From positions 1 to 64,000 of the forward strand of contig NZ_JACVOX010000001.1 in the NCBI RefSeq assembly GCF_018882215.1: DNA of 64,000 bases. The letters are read 5' to 3'. Shown piece after piece: positions 27,146 through 35,242 of this stretch. Both the position numbers and the translations under genes were made by a program. The DNA is from Polynucleobacter sp. AP-Kaivos-20-H2 (lineage in GTDB: Bacteria > Pseudomonadota > Gammaproteobacteria > Burkholderiales > Burkholderiaceae). The notes beneath the pieces were generated by a model that searched no databases, was not told the origin of the DNA, and saw nothing but the letters and a program-made list of their open reading frames with translations. Position 1 is the first letter of the stretch. Each line of letters begins with the position of its first letter.

Positions 27146-27649
27146 ATGGCAATTTCAATGTATCAAGCATCAATTCCGCAACTCACAAAGATGCTCACCA
27201 ATCTTTCGAATATCCTCAAAAAGGGTGAGGCATTTGCGAGTGCTAAGGGTCTCGATAGCAAAGCATTGGTGGAAGGCCGCCTTGCCCCAGATATGTTTCC
27301 ACTATCCAAGCAAGTTCAAATTGCTTGTGATCAAGTGAAAAATGGCATGGCCCGTTTAGCCGGAGTTGAGCCACCTAAATTTGAAGATAACGAAACTACT
27401 TTTCCCCAGCTACAAGACCGTATTGCTAAAACCATTGCTTTTGCCAATAGTCTCAAGCCAGAGCAGGTTGATGGCACGGAAGCAAAAGAAATTCAGTTCT
27501 CAATTAAAGAATGGAGTTTTGAGTTTGTCGGCGAGCAATATCTGCTGACTTGGATCATTCCTAATTTCTATTTCCATGTGACTACGGCTTATGACATCCT
27601 GCGTCATAAGGGGGTGGAGATTGGCAAGTCGGATTACTTGGGCGGCTAA
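27146..27649 (+). CDS. DUF1993 family protein
   Basis: A 167-residue soluble protein. The opening SMYQASIPQLTKMLTNLSNILKKGEAF and the blocks RLAPDMFPLSKQVQIACDQVKNGMARLAG and YLLTWIIPNFYFHVTTAYDILRHKGVEIGK are the DUF1993 hallmarks. The family is mainly alpha-helical, resembling the DinB four-helix bundle. No activity is assigned. It follows the TPR-tailed membrane gene by 26 bases. Confidence 0.87.
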   Translation: MAISMYQASIPQLTKMLTNLSNILKKGEAFASAKGLDSKALVEGRLAPDMFPLSKQVQIACDQVKNGMARLAGVEPPKFEDNETTFPQLQDRIAKTIAFANSLKPEQVDGTEAKEIQFSIKEWSFEFVGEQYLLTWIIPNFYFHVTTAYDILRHKGVEIGKSDYLGG

Positions 27650-27669
27650 GCAGCCTTTACAATAGGTCT

Positions 27670-27786
27670 ATGGAATATTTTTCACAAATTGTTGATACAG
27701 TAAATCCTTGGTTTTTCCGAGCCAGCGTTTACTTATCCAATGCTTTTTTGGATGATCCGGCGATTCTGGCATTTGCTTTTTGCTAA
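27670..27786 (+). CDS. Possible 38-residue small ORF
   Basis: An ATG-initiated frame of 38 codons begins 20 bases after the DUF1993 stop and encodes a hydrophobic-aromatic peptide, MEYFSQIVDTVNPWFFRASV..., ending in FCFAF-like residues (AILAFAFC). A weak GGTCT precedes it. It is terminated by the hairpin at 27824. No homology is known to me. Listed because position and composition are plausible for a small membrane-associated peptide; it may be chance. Confidence 0.3.
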   Translation: MEYFSQIVDTVNPWFFRASVYLSNAFLDDPAILAFAFC

Positions 27787-27807
27787 AATAGAAAGCAAGC
27801 GCCCAAT

Positions 27808-27838
27808 AAAAAACCACCGCATTAAAAAACCACCGCAT
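27808..27838. repeat. Tandem 15-bp direct repeat
   Basis: AAAAAACCACCGCAT occurs at 27808-27822 and again at 27824-27838, one base apart. The second copy is the left arm of the terminator stem (27824-27853), so either copy could pair with the right arm. Confidence 0.8.
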
Positions 27839-27853
27839 GTTCGGTGGTTTTTT
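27824..27853. terminator. Bidirectional intrinsic terminator
   Basis: AAAAAACCACCG (27824-27835) and CGGTGGTTTTTT (27842-27853) make a perfect 12-bp stem with a 6-base loop, with a T run on each strand. It ends both the plus-strand DUF1993 region and the minus-strand Bug/dehydrogenase operon. Confidence 0.92.
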
Positions 27854-27872
27854 ATTTAAGAAAGTTCAAGCC

Positions 27873-28835
27873 TTACTTAATCATCCCTGCATTCTTGGCA
27901 TCATCCATGGCTTGAGCTGTTTTCTCTTTCATAAATGCAGGCATCTTTGCCAGAGGAACATCCACAATCACAAAGCCAGCATCTTCTAATTTCTTTTTAG
28001 TCTCGGGATCGGCATTGAGCTGTGCGAAGTAGTCAGACATCTTTTGCTGGAGTACTAGTGGCGTGCCTTTTGGTAGAGCAACACCACGATATGCACCATC
28101 CACCCAGTTCAATCCCAGCTCTTTAAAGGTTGGTACGTCTGGTAGGGCGGGATTACGTTTTTCAGTAGCAATTGCCAGCGTACGCACCTTACCTTTTTGC
28201 TGGATCGCCAAAGGTAGGTAACCCATCGCGCCATCAACGTGCATTCCAATCAAGGCGGTAATCAAATCACCCGTGCCTTTAAAGGGAACGTAAGTAATTT
28301 TGACGCCAGCCAGTTTATTGAGGCGCTCGACTGCCATGTGGTTAGCTGAGAACTGTGCGGATCCAGCAAGCGTCATCTTGCCAGGATCTTTTTTGGCGGC
28401 CGCAATAAATTCTTGATAGGTCTTGTAAGGACTATCCGCGGAAACCATCAAAGCATCTGGCGTGAAGTGATAGTAGTAGATCGCATTAATGTCTTCCGTC
28501 TTGTACTGAATCCCCTCCTGTAGCGGCTGCAAGATAGTGTGGGGGATATTCACACCCACTACCGTTGTGCCGTCAGCGGGGTATGTATTCATAGTGCTCC
28601 ATACCAATGCACCACCAGCACCAGCACGGTTCATCACTACCATCGGCTGCTTGAATTTCTTGGCTGAGATGTCGGCTTGATAGCGCGCCACTAAATCAGA
28701 CTCGCCGGCAGCAGGGAAGGGGATGATGTACTGAATAGTTCTATCGGGGAAGGGTTGAGCATGCGCGCCGGATAACAAGCCAAGTGAGACCAAACCAATA
28801 CTCAGCAATCTACTTAGTAATTTAAATAGCTTCAT
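27873..28835 (-). CDS. Bug/TctC-family periplasmic solute-binding receptor
   Basis: A 320-residue binding protein with a signal peptide ending at SGAHAQ and the Bug segment PFPDRTIQYIIPFPAAGESDLVAR. The usual PGG before the ligand Asp is AAG here (PAAGESD), an unusual change in the binding loop. The remaining blocks (VPFKGTGDLITALIG, ALPDVPTFKELGLNWVDG) are normal. It is the second gene of an operon: its ATG overlaps the stop of the tartrate/D-malate dehydrogenase by 4 bases, so a dicarboxylate such as tartrate or malate is a reasonable ligand guess. Confidence 0.92.
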   Translation of the reverse strand: MKLFKLLSRLLSIGLVSLGLLSGAHAQPFPDRTIQYIIPFPAAGESDLVARYQADISAKKFKQPMVVMNRAGAGGALVWSTMNTYPADGTTVVGVNIPHTILQPLQEGIQYKTEDINAIYYYHFTPDALMVSADSPYKTYQEFIAAAKKDPGKMTLAGSAQFSANHMAVERLNKLAGVKITYVPFKGTGDLITALIGMHVDGAMGYLPLAIQQKGKVRTLAIATEKRNPALPDVPTFKELGLNWVDGAYRGVALPKGTPLVLQQKMSDYFAQLNADPETKKKLEDAGFVIVDVPLAKMPAFMKEKTAQAMDDAKNAGMIK

Positions 28836-29899
28836 TTGGAGATCTCCTCAATGACTGCATTAGTAACATCACTCATCATGGCTGTGCCGCCTAAATCACG
28901 GGTATGTAACTTTGGATTGGCTGTCACTTTTTCAATGGCTGCCATTAACTTTGCACCGAGCGCTTTTTCACCCAGGAAGTCGAGCATCATCACTGCTGAC
29001 CAGAAGGTGCCAATTGGATTGGCAAGACCTTTACCCATGATGTCAAAAGCAGAGCCATGAATCGGTTCGAACATCGATGGATAGCGACGCTCTGGATCCA
29101 GATTGGCAGTTGGTGCAATACCCAGGCTACCAGCCAAGGCAGCTGCTAAATCACTCAAGACATCAGCATGTAAGTTCGTTGCAACGATGGTGTCTAAAGA
29201 TTCGGGGCGATTGACCATACGCGCAGTAGCGGCATCAACCAATTCTTTATCCCAAGTCACATCCGGAAAATCTTTGGCAACGATATTGGCGATCTCGTCC
29301 CACATCACCATGCCATGGCGCTGCGCATTAGATTTAGTGATGACGGTGAGGTGCTTGCGAGGGCGTGACTGCGCTAACTTAAAGGCGAAGCGCTGTACGC
29401 GTTCCACTCCAACGCGAGTCATGATGCTCATATCAGAGGCTACTTCAATAGGATGACCTTGATGGGCTCTGCCGCCTACACCAGAGTATTCACCTTCAGA
29501 GTTCTCGCGCACGATCACCCAATCCAGCTGATCTGGTTTGCAATTACGTAGTGGCGTTTCAATGCCAGGAAGAATGCGCGTAGGGCGTACGTTTGCGTAT
29601 TGATCAAAACCTTGGCAGATTTTGAGACGCAAACCCCACAAAGTAATGTGATCCGGAATATTAGGGTCGCCAGCTGAGCCGAACAAAATCGCATCTTTAG
29701 AGCGCAAAGGTTCGAGACCATCCTCGGGCATCATGATGCCGTGCTTGCGGTAGTAATCGCCACCCCAATCAAAGTGCTCGAATTGGAAAGCGACTTCAGG
29801 ATGTTTTTTGCTTAAGGCATTCAATACCTTTTCGCATTCTGGGATGACTTCTTTGCCAATGCCATCACCTGGGATGGATGCGATCTTATACGTCTTCAT
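28832..29899 (-). CDS. Tartrate dehydrogenase / D-malate dehydrogenase (isocitrate-isopropylmalate dehydrogenase family)
   Basis: A 355-residue NAD-dependent oxidative decarboxylase. It has SIPGDGIGKEVIPE at the N-terminus, YANVRPTRILPGIETPLR, the VIVRENSEGEYSGVGG substrate loop, TKSNAQRHGMVMWDE and the metal-binding ATNLHADVLSDLAAALAGSLGIAPTAN. The pattern LWGLRLKICQGFDQYANVRP and the NSEGEYSG loop are those of tartrate/D-malate dehydrogenases (TtuC, DmlA) rather than LeuB. It oxidises D-malate or tartrate in the cytoplasm. The adjacent Bug gene would supply substrate binding. Confidence 0.88.
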   Translation of the reverse strand: MKTYKIASIPGDGIGKEVIPECEKVLNALSKKHPEVAFQFEHFDWGGDYYRKHGIMMPEDGLEPLRSKDAILFGSAGDPNIPDHITLWGLRLKICQGFDQYANVRPTRILPGIETPLRNCKPDQLDWVIVRENSEGEYSGVGGRAHQGHPIEVASDMSIMTRVGVERVQRFAFKLAQSRPRKHLTVITKSNAQRHGMVMWDEIANIVAKDFPDVTWDKELVDAATARMVNRPESLDTIVATNLHADVLSDLAAALAGSLGIAPTANLDPERRYPSMFEPIHGSAFDIMGKGLANPIGTFWSAVMMLDFLGEKALGAKLMAAIEKVTANPKLHTRDLGGTAMMSDVTNAVIEEISK

Positions 29900-30104
29900 A
29901 TGTCTCCTACTGTTCTTTTTATATGAGCTATTTCAGGGATAACTTCCTGAATAACTTCTAGGATCATTATGCAATTCCTAGGTCCCAATACAACCATGGG
30001 GTACTCGGGGTTTATGGCTAGGGAGGTCGAGAAAACAGAGGGGGTGGGAGGGACTCATAGCCCCAAAACAACAAAAATAAGGCCATTTTTGTGGTTTTTA
30101 CATA

Positions 30105-30124
30105 TACTGTATAAACATACAGTA
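30105..30124 (+). promoter_or_regulatory. LexA-binding SOS box upstream of umuDC
   Basis: TACTGTATAAACATACAGTA contains CTGT-N8-ACAG exactly (30107-30122), the LexA consensus of E. coli and most beta/gammaproteobacteria. The palindrome extends symmetrically to ATATACTGT...ACAGTATAT (30102-30127). It ends 6 bases before the umuD start, so LexA would cover the promoter and start region. Confidence 0.93.
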
Positions 30125-30129
30125 TATTA

Positions 30130-30630
30130 ATGACTATGACGCAAGTAATGAACCCCGCAAAAGTAACCCTAAGCCAGGCACCACAAGCCTTGGCAGGCCA
30201 TTTTGCCGCCTATGAGCTCAAGCTCCTAAGCCATCGGATGTCAGCTGGATTCCCTAGTCCAGCGGCAGATTACGCCGAAGACGGCCTCGATCTGAATCAT
30301 TACCTTGTCCAGAACAAGCCAGCTACCTTCATGTTTACCGTGAAGGGGGATTCCATGCTGGGCGCGGGGATTTGTGATGGCGACAAGGTCGTCGTTGATA
30401 AAGCCCTTAAGCCAAAACATAAAGACATCGTGGTTGCCGTAGTAGATAGCGAGTACACCATCAAGCGCCTTTATCAGTTGCGCGGTCGTATTGAGCTCCA
30501 GCCAGAAAACCCAAACTATCAACCCATTACCTTTAATGAAGGCAGCGAGCTGCAAATCTGGGGCGTAGTGGTTGGGGTAGTGCGTAAGTACAGTAATGCT
30601 AGTGGCAGATATAGCAAAGAGGGGAAGTGA
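30130..30630 (+). CDS. umuD: UmuD-like translesion-synthesis protein (S24 peptidase)
   Basis: A 166-residue LexA/UmuD family autoprotease. The self-cleavage site is [12 protein letters not shown] (A39-G40), the nucleophile Ser75 is in [10 protein letters not shown], and the general base Lys112 is in YTIKRLYQL. The N-terminal arm before the cleavage site is about 15 residues longer than in E. coli UmuD. RecA-stimulated cleavage would yield UmuD', which joins UmuC as Pol V. ATG 30130 is used (30136 possible). It is followed immediately by umuC and is controlled by the SOS box. Confidence 0.93.
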   Translation: MTMTQVMNPAKVTLSQAPQALAGHFAAYELKLLSHRMSAGFPSPAADYAEDGLDLNHYLVQNKPATFMFTVKGDSMLGAGICDGDKVVVDKALKPKHKDIVVAVVDSEYTIKRLYQLRGRIELQPENPNYQPITFNEGSELQIWGVVVGVVRKYSNASGRYSKEGK

Positions 30631-30631
30631 G

Positions 30632-31948
30632 ATGAACTCCAATTCGCCAACCACATCAACTCCGCTCTTCGCGCTCGTGGACGTAAACAACTTTTACGTT
30701 TCTTGTGAGCGTGTATTCCAGCCTAAGTTAGAGGAGGTACCGATGGTGGTGCTATCCAATAACGATGGCTGCACTGTAGCACGTAGTGCTGAAGTCAAAG
30801 CGCTTGGCGTGAAGATGGGAACGCCTTGGTTTCAGATGAAGGATCTCGCTAAGAAGCATGGTATTCAGGCGTACTCGTCTAATTACACCTTGTATGGCGA
30901 CATGAGTAGTCGTGTAGTTCAGGTGCTGAGAGCATTCACGCCAAACCTAGAGGTTTACAGCATCGACGAGAGCTTTTTACAAATCGAGACAGCCTTAAAA
31001 CAATATCAAGACACGATTGAATTAGGTCAAAAGATCAAACAGGAAGTGAAAGATACCACCGGCTTGCCAGTCTGCGTGGGTATTGGTGCCAGCAAAACCT
31101 TAGCTAAGTTAGCCAATCACTTGGCTAAGAAACATAAGCAGTTCGTTGGCGTATGTGATGTCAACGGTATGGCAAAAGAAGAGCTCTACCAGTGGATGAG
31201 CGAGACTGAGGTGGGCGAGGTCTGGGGTGTTGGTAAACAAATCGCCAAGAAACTCAAAGCCCAAAATATTCAGAGCGTATTTGATCTTTTGCAAGCCTCA
31301 CCACAAGTCATGCGTCAACAGTTTGGCGTAGTGATGGAGCGCCTCTGTTATGAACTGCGTGGCACATCTTGTTTGCAACTAGAAGAAGTAGCGCCAGCCA
31401 AACAACAAATTATTGCCTCACGCAGTTTTGGTAAGTTGGTGACTAGCCAGGTAGAGCTTGCGGAATCGGTTGCCACTCACGTAGCGCGTGCTGCTGAAAA
31501 GCTCAGAACCCAAAATAGCACTACGGGCGCGCTCACCGTATTTATTCAGACCAATCCGTTTAAGCAAAACGAGCCGCAGTATCACCAAAGCGTCACGATT
31601 CCATTGGCGGATCCAACGGATAACACGTTGACCTTAACGAATGCAGCGCTAGCAGGCCTCAAGCAAATCTATCAAGCAAACTTCCGTTACAAGAAGGCGG
31701 GCGTCATTCTGAATTTAATTAGTGACAAGCCAACAGCTCAGCAATCCTTGTTTGAGGATATCGAGACTAAAGGTAAGTCTGCTCATTTGATGAAAGCGGT
31801 AGATGAGATCAACACGCGCTTTGGCAATGCATTCATCAGATCTGCGGCCGCAGGAACCAATGGCACTAAAGAAGAGTGGCAGATGAGATCAAACAATCGG
31901 TCGCCGAACTATACGACTAAGTGGGATGAGTTACCGGTAGCTAGATAA
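30632..31948 (+). CDS. umuC: DNA polymerase V catalytic subunit UmuC (Y-family)
   Basis: A 438-residue Y-family polymerase. Catalytic residues lie in [16 protein letters not shown] (D17) and [10 protein letters not shown]. The helix-hairpin-helix region is [17 protein letters not shown], and the little-finger domain includes SRSFGKLV. I use ATG 30632, which follows GAGGGGAAGTGAG and the umuD stop by one base; an upstream in-frame codon overlapping umuD lacks such a site. UmuC bypasses DNA lesions with loss of fidelity under SOS. It is followed by a 43-residue ORF and a strong terminator. Confidence 0.95.
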   Translation: MNSNSPTTSTPLFALVDVNNFYVSCERVFQPKLEEVPMVVLSNNDGCTVARSAEVKALGVKMGTPWFQMKDLAKKHGIQAYSSNYTLYGDMSSRVVQVLRAFTPNLEVYSIDESFLQIETALKQYQDTIELGQKIKQEVKDTTGLPVCVGIGASKTLAKLANHLAKKHKQFVGVCDVNGMAKEELYQWMSETEVGEVWGVGKQIAKKLKAQNIQSVFDLLQASPQVMRQQFGVVMERLCYELRGTSCLQLEEVAPAKQQIIASRSFGKLVTSQVELAESVATHVARAAEKLRTQNSTTGALTVFIQTNPFKQNEPQYHQSVTIPLADPTDNTLTLTNAALAGLKQIYQANFRYKKAGVILNLISDKPTAQQSLFEDIETKGKSAHLMKAVDEINTRFGNAFIRSAAAGTNGTKEEWQMRSNNRSPNYTTKWDELPVAR

Positions 31949-32015
31949 AGAATTTAGTAGCAAACAAAGCAATTAATTAGTCAATAACACGTAATAACAA
32001 ATAAAGGAGAAGCAA

Positions 32016-32147
32016 ATGGACTTACTAAACAACTTAAACGGAATTTCTCTCGTAGCCATCATGGTTTTGTCTTACTGCGCAGTATTGAAAAATACTAAGC
32101 GTCATGAAAGCGCAACAAAACAAGTCTTCAATCGTAAATATCAGTAA
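32016..32147 (+). CDS. Small 43-residue protein downstream of umuC
   Basis: A short gene with a strong ribosome site (AAAGGAG, 5 bases before ATG). It encodes a hydrophobic N-terminal half MDLLNNLNGISLVAIMVLSY, then a basic tail with KNTKRH...NRKY. One short membrane helix is predicted. It starts 67 bases after umuC and ends 24 bases before the terminator at 32171-32202, so it is likely the third gene of the SOS operon. No family recognised. Confidence 0.65.
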   Translation: MDLLNNLNGISLVAIMVLSYCAVLKNTKRHESATKQVFNRKYQ

Positions 32148-32170
32148 AGAACAAGCAGTAGGCCTGGAAG

Positions 32171-32202
32171 GGGAATAAGGAAATCACGGATTCCTTATTC
32201 CC
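32171..32202 (+). terminator. Intrinsic terminator of the umuDC operon
   Basis: GGGAATAAGGAA (32171-32182) pairs perfectly with TTCCTTATTCCC (32191-32202), a 12-bp stem, followed by TTATTCTTTTT. It also lies just past the stop of the convergent HigA-like gene. Confidence 0.93.
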
Positions 32203-32211
32203 TTATTCTTT

Positions 32212-32499
32212 TTAGGCGGCCTTTAGTTCAAGCTTAATTCTCTTTCCCAGGGCAGTCGCTGCACTGGCTAGTGTAATTAATGTGAGGCTGGTGTTGCTTT
32301 CATCAAGCAGGCGATTTAAAGCTGCGCGACTGGTATGCATTTTCTTAGCCATAGAAGTCTTGGTGATTTGTTGTTTCTCCATTTCACGCTCAATTTGCCA
32401 GGCTATGACACGTTTTACTGCTACGGCAGTTGAGTGTTCGAGCAGGGATTCTTCTTTTAAGAATTCGTCAAAATTGCTGCCAATATGCTTTTTCTTCAT
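32212..32499 (-). CDS. XRE/HigA-like antitoxin
   Basis: A 95-residue helix-turn-helix protein. The HTH lies at about 40-65 with QQITKTSMAKKMHTSRAALNRLLDES, followed by TSLTLITLASAATALGKRIKLEL, the typical C-terminal helix-strand of XRE antitoxins paired with Gp49/HigB-type toxins. It follows the toxin with a 4-base overlap (ATGA), toxin first. It would repress the pair and neutralise the toxin. Confidence 0.85.
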   Translation of the reverse strand: MKKKHIGSNFDEFLKEESLLEHSTAVAVKRVIAWQIEREMEKQQITKTSMAKKMHTSRAALNRLLDESNTSLTLITLASAATALGKRIKLELKAA

Positions 32500-32843
32500 A
32501 CCGATCTCCTTAACTGCTTTACTCTAGTTTTTGCTAAATCTAAATCTTGCTTGGGTATTTTTTGCTGTTTCTTGATAAATCCATGAATCAATATCATGAT
32601 GTTGTTCTCTAGTACAAAAAGAACTCTCGCAATACCACCACTGAGTCTGCACCGAATCTCCCAAATTTCGCCATCAATGTGTCTGACAAGAGGCATTCCA
32701 AGAGGCCAGCCAAATTGAACGGTTTTAATATCTTCACCTATTCGCTTTTTATCCTTGACAGTCTGCAATTGAAGCCAATTTCTAACGGGCTCGTTATTTG
32801 TTTCTGTTTTAAAAAAACGCACTTCTAGTATGGGGGTCTTCAT
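32496..32843 (-). CDS. RelE/HigB-type toxin (phage Gp49-like)
   Basis: A 115-residue toxin. The core RNWLQLQTVKDKKRIGEDIKTVQFGWPLGMPLVRHIDGEIWEIRCRLSGGIARVLFVLENNIMILIHGFIKKQQKIP is the Gp49/HigB family pattern (GEDI..VQ.GWP.GMPL......LWE.R). Members are ribosome-dependent mRNA endonucleases. I start at ATG 32843 (MKTPILEVRFF), matching family N-termini; an in-frame GTG at 32870 would add nine residues. It is upstream of and overlaps the XRE antitoxin. Confidence 0.85.
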   Translation of the reverse strand: MKTPILEVRFFKTETNNEPVRNWLQLQTVKDKKRIGEDIKTVQFGWPLGMPLVRHIDGEIWEIRCRLSGGIARVLFVLENNIMILIHGFIKKQQKIPKQDLDLAKTRVKQLRRSV

Positions 32844-32954
32844 CCATATAGCGTACCAATAATAATACACATATTACATCAGGAATTACTGAATTTGATG
32901 TAGGAAGATTTAGCCTGTCAAATGGGCAGGTTGATGGGGCGCTACAAGGCTTGA

Positions 32955-33614
32955 TTAATTGGCTTCTAAAGCTTTGCGCAAATAACCAGAGACGTTGTCT
33001 TGGCGTAGTAGCCATTGCTTGTAATCACTGGGCACTTGGCTAATGAGCTCACCCTTATGTTTGCCATAAGGCATGGTCTTTGGAATTCTGGCTTTCTCGG
33101 ACATCTCCCATAAAGCATCCAAAGAAGCAGGGTGTAACTTATCGATAATCTGAGCAACAATTTTTGAGCAGATCCATACATCGGCTAAGGCACTATGCGC
33201 ATTGCGCAGTTGATCTCTAGCAGTATCGCGTTCAAAGTAATAGAGCAGAGCGCTTTGCGTGTGACTATCTAAATCAGGCCATAGACTACGCGCAAGCGCC
33301 AAAGTGCAAATGCGCTTGACTTCAGGGCTGCCAATTGCAACCCAATCAAAATCAATATTGTGGCCAATGAGATATTTAGTTCTGGCCGGCAATTTAAAAG
33401 AGCTGCTTGCGGGACAGTTGATCAATTCCTCATCCATGATGTGATGGGTAGCAAGTGCACCTAGGCTAATAGGCTTACCCGGGTTGTAACGTTGCACCCA
33501 AGGATTGCCCACTTCAAATGGATTGAGGGAGGTGACATCTAATGAAGCAGCTTCAATAATGACAGCATCGTTTTTATCGGTCGCTTCTGCATCAAAAATA
33601 ATGGCTTGGGGCAT
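32955..33614 (-). CDS. DnaQ-like 3'-5' exonuclease with a C-terminal DUF3820-like domain
   Basis: A 219-residue DEDDh exonuclease. Catalytic residues are D8 and E10 (IIFDAEAT), the Asp in IGHNIDFDW, and His/Asp in NAHSALADVW. The C-terminal segment KTMPYGKHKGELISQVPSDYKQWLLRQ is a DUF3820-like module also found in ExoX-type proteins. Single-strand or end-trimming DNase activity is expected. It sits alone between the HigBA-like pair and the divergent rhodanese gene. The ATG is at 33612-33614. Confidence 0.87.
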   Translation of the reverse strand: MPQAIIFDAEATDKNDAVIIEAASLDVTSLNPFEVGNPWVQRYNPGKPISLGALATHHIMDEELINCPASSSFKLPARTKYLIGHNIDFDWVAIGSPEVKRICTLALARSLWPDLDSHTQSALLYYFERDTARDQLRNAHSALADVWICSKIVAQIIDKLHPASLDALWEMSEKARIPKTMPYGKHKGELISQVPSDYKQWLLRQDNVSGYLRKALEAN

Positions 33615-33799
33615 AGGAGTCTATTGGGATTGAATCATCCTATTGTGCCTCGAATTAAGTTGCTCAATTGATATTGAATAAAAGCCACATACCCAAAACC
33701 ATATCAATTGCTCGTTTTGTGCGGAGATCGCTGATGGGTAGGCGTTGGTTTATCATCGATTTATCGCTTATTCACTCATATTTAATCCAGGGAAGTATC

Positions 33800-34789
33800 G
33801 TGAAATCACTATTGGCAATCATATTGGCGTTCATTTTTTCTATGGCATTTGCCCAGCAAAAAACGACCATCATCCAAACCGATCAAGTACAGCAGGCAAT
33901 TGCTCGCGGTTCTATTATTTGGGATGTACGCGATGAAAAAAGTTACTTAGACGGCCACATCCCAGGGGCAATCAATATTGGTGAGATCGGTAATGTACTG
34001 CGTGACCCAAATAAAGAAGACTACATCCCTACAGAACAAATTCAGAAGATTTTTAACGCTGCTGGTTTAGATGTGAATAAAGATGTTGTAGTTTATGGTG
34101 CACGCGGCAATCCATATACTTATTTTGGTCTTTACACCATTAATTATTTTGGTGGAAAAGATGCGCAGATTTACCATGATGGTATTGATGGCTGGAAACA
34201 AGCTGGCCTACCAATTCAAAAAGAGCGCCAAACCTTACCGCCAGTATCAGTAGTACTAGTACCGCAGCCTCAATTGGTTGTTAGTAATGAGGAGATGCTC
34301 AAGCTTGCCCAGTCGAAATCGGTGCAAATCATTGATGCCAGGACACCTAATGAGTTCTCAGGTAAGGATGTGCGTACGATTCGGGGTGGCCACATTCCCA
34401 ATGCCACCAATATCCCCTTCGAAGACAATTGGCAAGACCCAGCAACTGCGATCAAGTTAGGTAAGAAACAAGTTGCTGATAACTCTGGCATGGCGCTAAA
34501 AAATCAAACAGATTTAAAAAAACTGTATGCCAATCTCGATCCTGATAAAGAAACCGTGGTCTATTGCCAAAGTGGTGTGCGGGCCTCTGAGACTGCCACA
34601 GTACTTAAGTCTTTGGGCTTTAAGAAGGTCAAGGTATATGACTCGTCATGGCTGGGCTGGGGTAACAACCTCAAAGTGCCAGTTGCCGAGGAGACTTTCT
34701 TAAACGTTGGCGCGCTTAATGCTAAGATGACTGCAATGCAAAATAAAATCAATCAACTAGAAGAAGCCTTAAAAAATAAAAATAACTAA
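33800..34789 (+). CDS. Periplasmic tandem-rhodanese sulfurtransferase with a coiled-coil tail
   Basis: A 329-residue exported protein with two rhodanese domains (about 24-140 and 155-295). The signal peptide is VKSLLAIILAFIFSMAFAQ. Only the second domain keeps the catalytic Cys256 (VYCQSGVRASETA); at the matching place the first has Ala (VVYGARGNPYT), so it is inactive. It resembles 3-mercaptopyruvate/thiosulfate sulfurtransferases. A C-terminal coiled coil (NAKMTAMQNKINQLEEALKN) is unusual. I use GTG 33800, with GGGAAG upstream, because an in-frame start at 33668 would precede the signal peptide by 44 residues. Confidence 0.85.
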   Translation: MKSLLAIILAFIFSMAFAQQKTTIIQTDQVQQAIARGSIIWDVRDEKSYLDGHIPGAINIGEIGNVLRDPNKEDYIPTEQIQKIFNAAGLDVNKDVVVYGARGNPYTYFGLYTINYFGGKDAQIYHDGIDGWKQAGLPIQKERQTLPPVSVVLVPQPQLVVSNEEMLKLAQSKSVQIIDARTPNEFSGKDVRTIRGGHIPNATNIPFEDNWQDPATAIKLGKKQVADNSGMALKNQTDLKKLYANLDPDKETVVYCQSGVRASETATVLKSLGFKKVKVYDSSWLGWGNNLKVPVAEETFLNVGALNAKMTAMQNKINQLEEALKNKNN

Positions 34790-35027
34790 TTTATCGAGTT
34801 GCTGATTTAGATGACATTCTGATGTTCTGCATGATAGAAGAAGCCGTCAAGCCAGCATACATGCGCAAGAAAGTAACGCAAGGCCGCAATACGGATTCAC
34901 AAAAGTAGTCTTGATAGGTTTGGCGTAGGAAGGTGTAATGCTTTCCTACGATCAATTCATCCTTCATCTCTATTCACCACATTCTTAAGTCTCTACGCTG
35001 AAATCTTCTATATTTAGGAGATCAGCT
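34790..35027. other. Intergenic region with one hairpin
   Basis: Between the rhodanese gene and the small ORF at 35028 I see no convincing gene. A hairpin of CGTAGGAA (34924-34931) and TTCCTACG (34943-34950), 8-bp stem, 11-base loop, lacks a T run. A 25-codon frame at 34831-34908 has no ribosome site and is probably chance. Confidence 0.6.
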
Positions 35028-35159
35028 TTGCGTGTTTCTATTGAGTGTTCTCACAGGCAGCTACAGCTATTTAAGATCCAGTTAGACGCTAGGGCTGTTT
35101 TAGTTTTGGCAATCATTTGGATGATTTGGGGAATATTGAGGATTCTGAAGGTCTTTTAG
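35028..35159 (+). CDS. Candidate 43-residue membrane protein, TTG start
   Basis: A TTG-initiated frame of 43 codons preceded by AGGAG at 7 bases. It encodes a cysteine/charged N-terminal half (RVSIECSHRQLQLFKIQLDARA) and a single membrane helix, VLVLAIIWMIWGILRILKVF. Its stop codon lies inside the arm of an intrinsic terminator (35148-35164), the arrangement of a real short gene. No family recognised. TTG starts are common in this window. Confidence 0.5.
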   Translation: MRVSIECSHRQLQLFKIQLDARAVLVLAIIWMIWGILRILKVF

Positions 35160-35164
35160 ACCTT
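35148..35164 (+). terminator. Intrinsic terminator overlapping the stop of the 43-residue ORF
   Basis: AAGGTC (35148-35153) and GACCTT (35159-35164) form a 6-bp stem with loop TTTTA, followed by TCATTTGATTTT. Weak stem but well placed. Confidence 0.55.
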
Positions 35165-35205
35165 TCATTTGATTTTGTCTTAATGTTGCTTTAAAAGCTA
35201 CTATA

Positions 35206-35222
35206 GTTGCTAATTAAGCAAC
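35206..35222 (+). promoter_or_regulatory. Candidate operator upstream of the HTH-nucleotidyltransferase gene
   Basis: GTTGCT (35206-35211) and AGCAAC (35217-35222) form an inverted repeat 20 bases before the start at 35243, overlapping the likely promoter. A partial copy, ATGTTGCTTTAAAAGC, lies just upstream. The encoded protein has a winged-helix domain, so autorepression is plausible. Confidence 0.45.
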
Positions 35223-35242
35223 ATTAGTGCAATATTTAGGGT

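Noticed and set aside
29900..30100. Possible RNA gene in the umuD upstream gap
   Set aside because: Only A/T-rich sequence and the LexA region; no stem-loop or tRNA features.
34831..34908. 25-codon frame between the rhodanese gene and the 43-residue ORF
   Set aside because: No ribosome site and no recognisable composition; probably chance.
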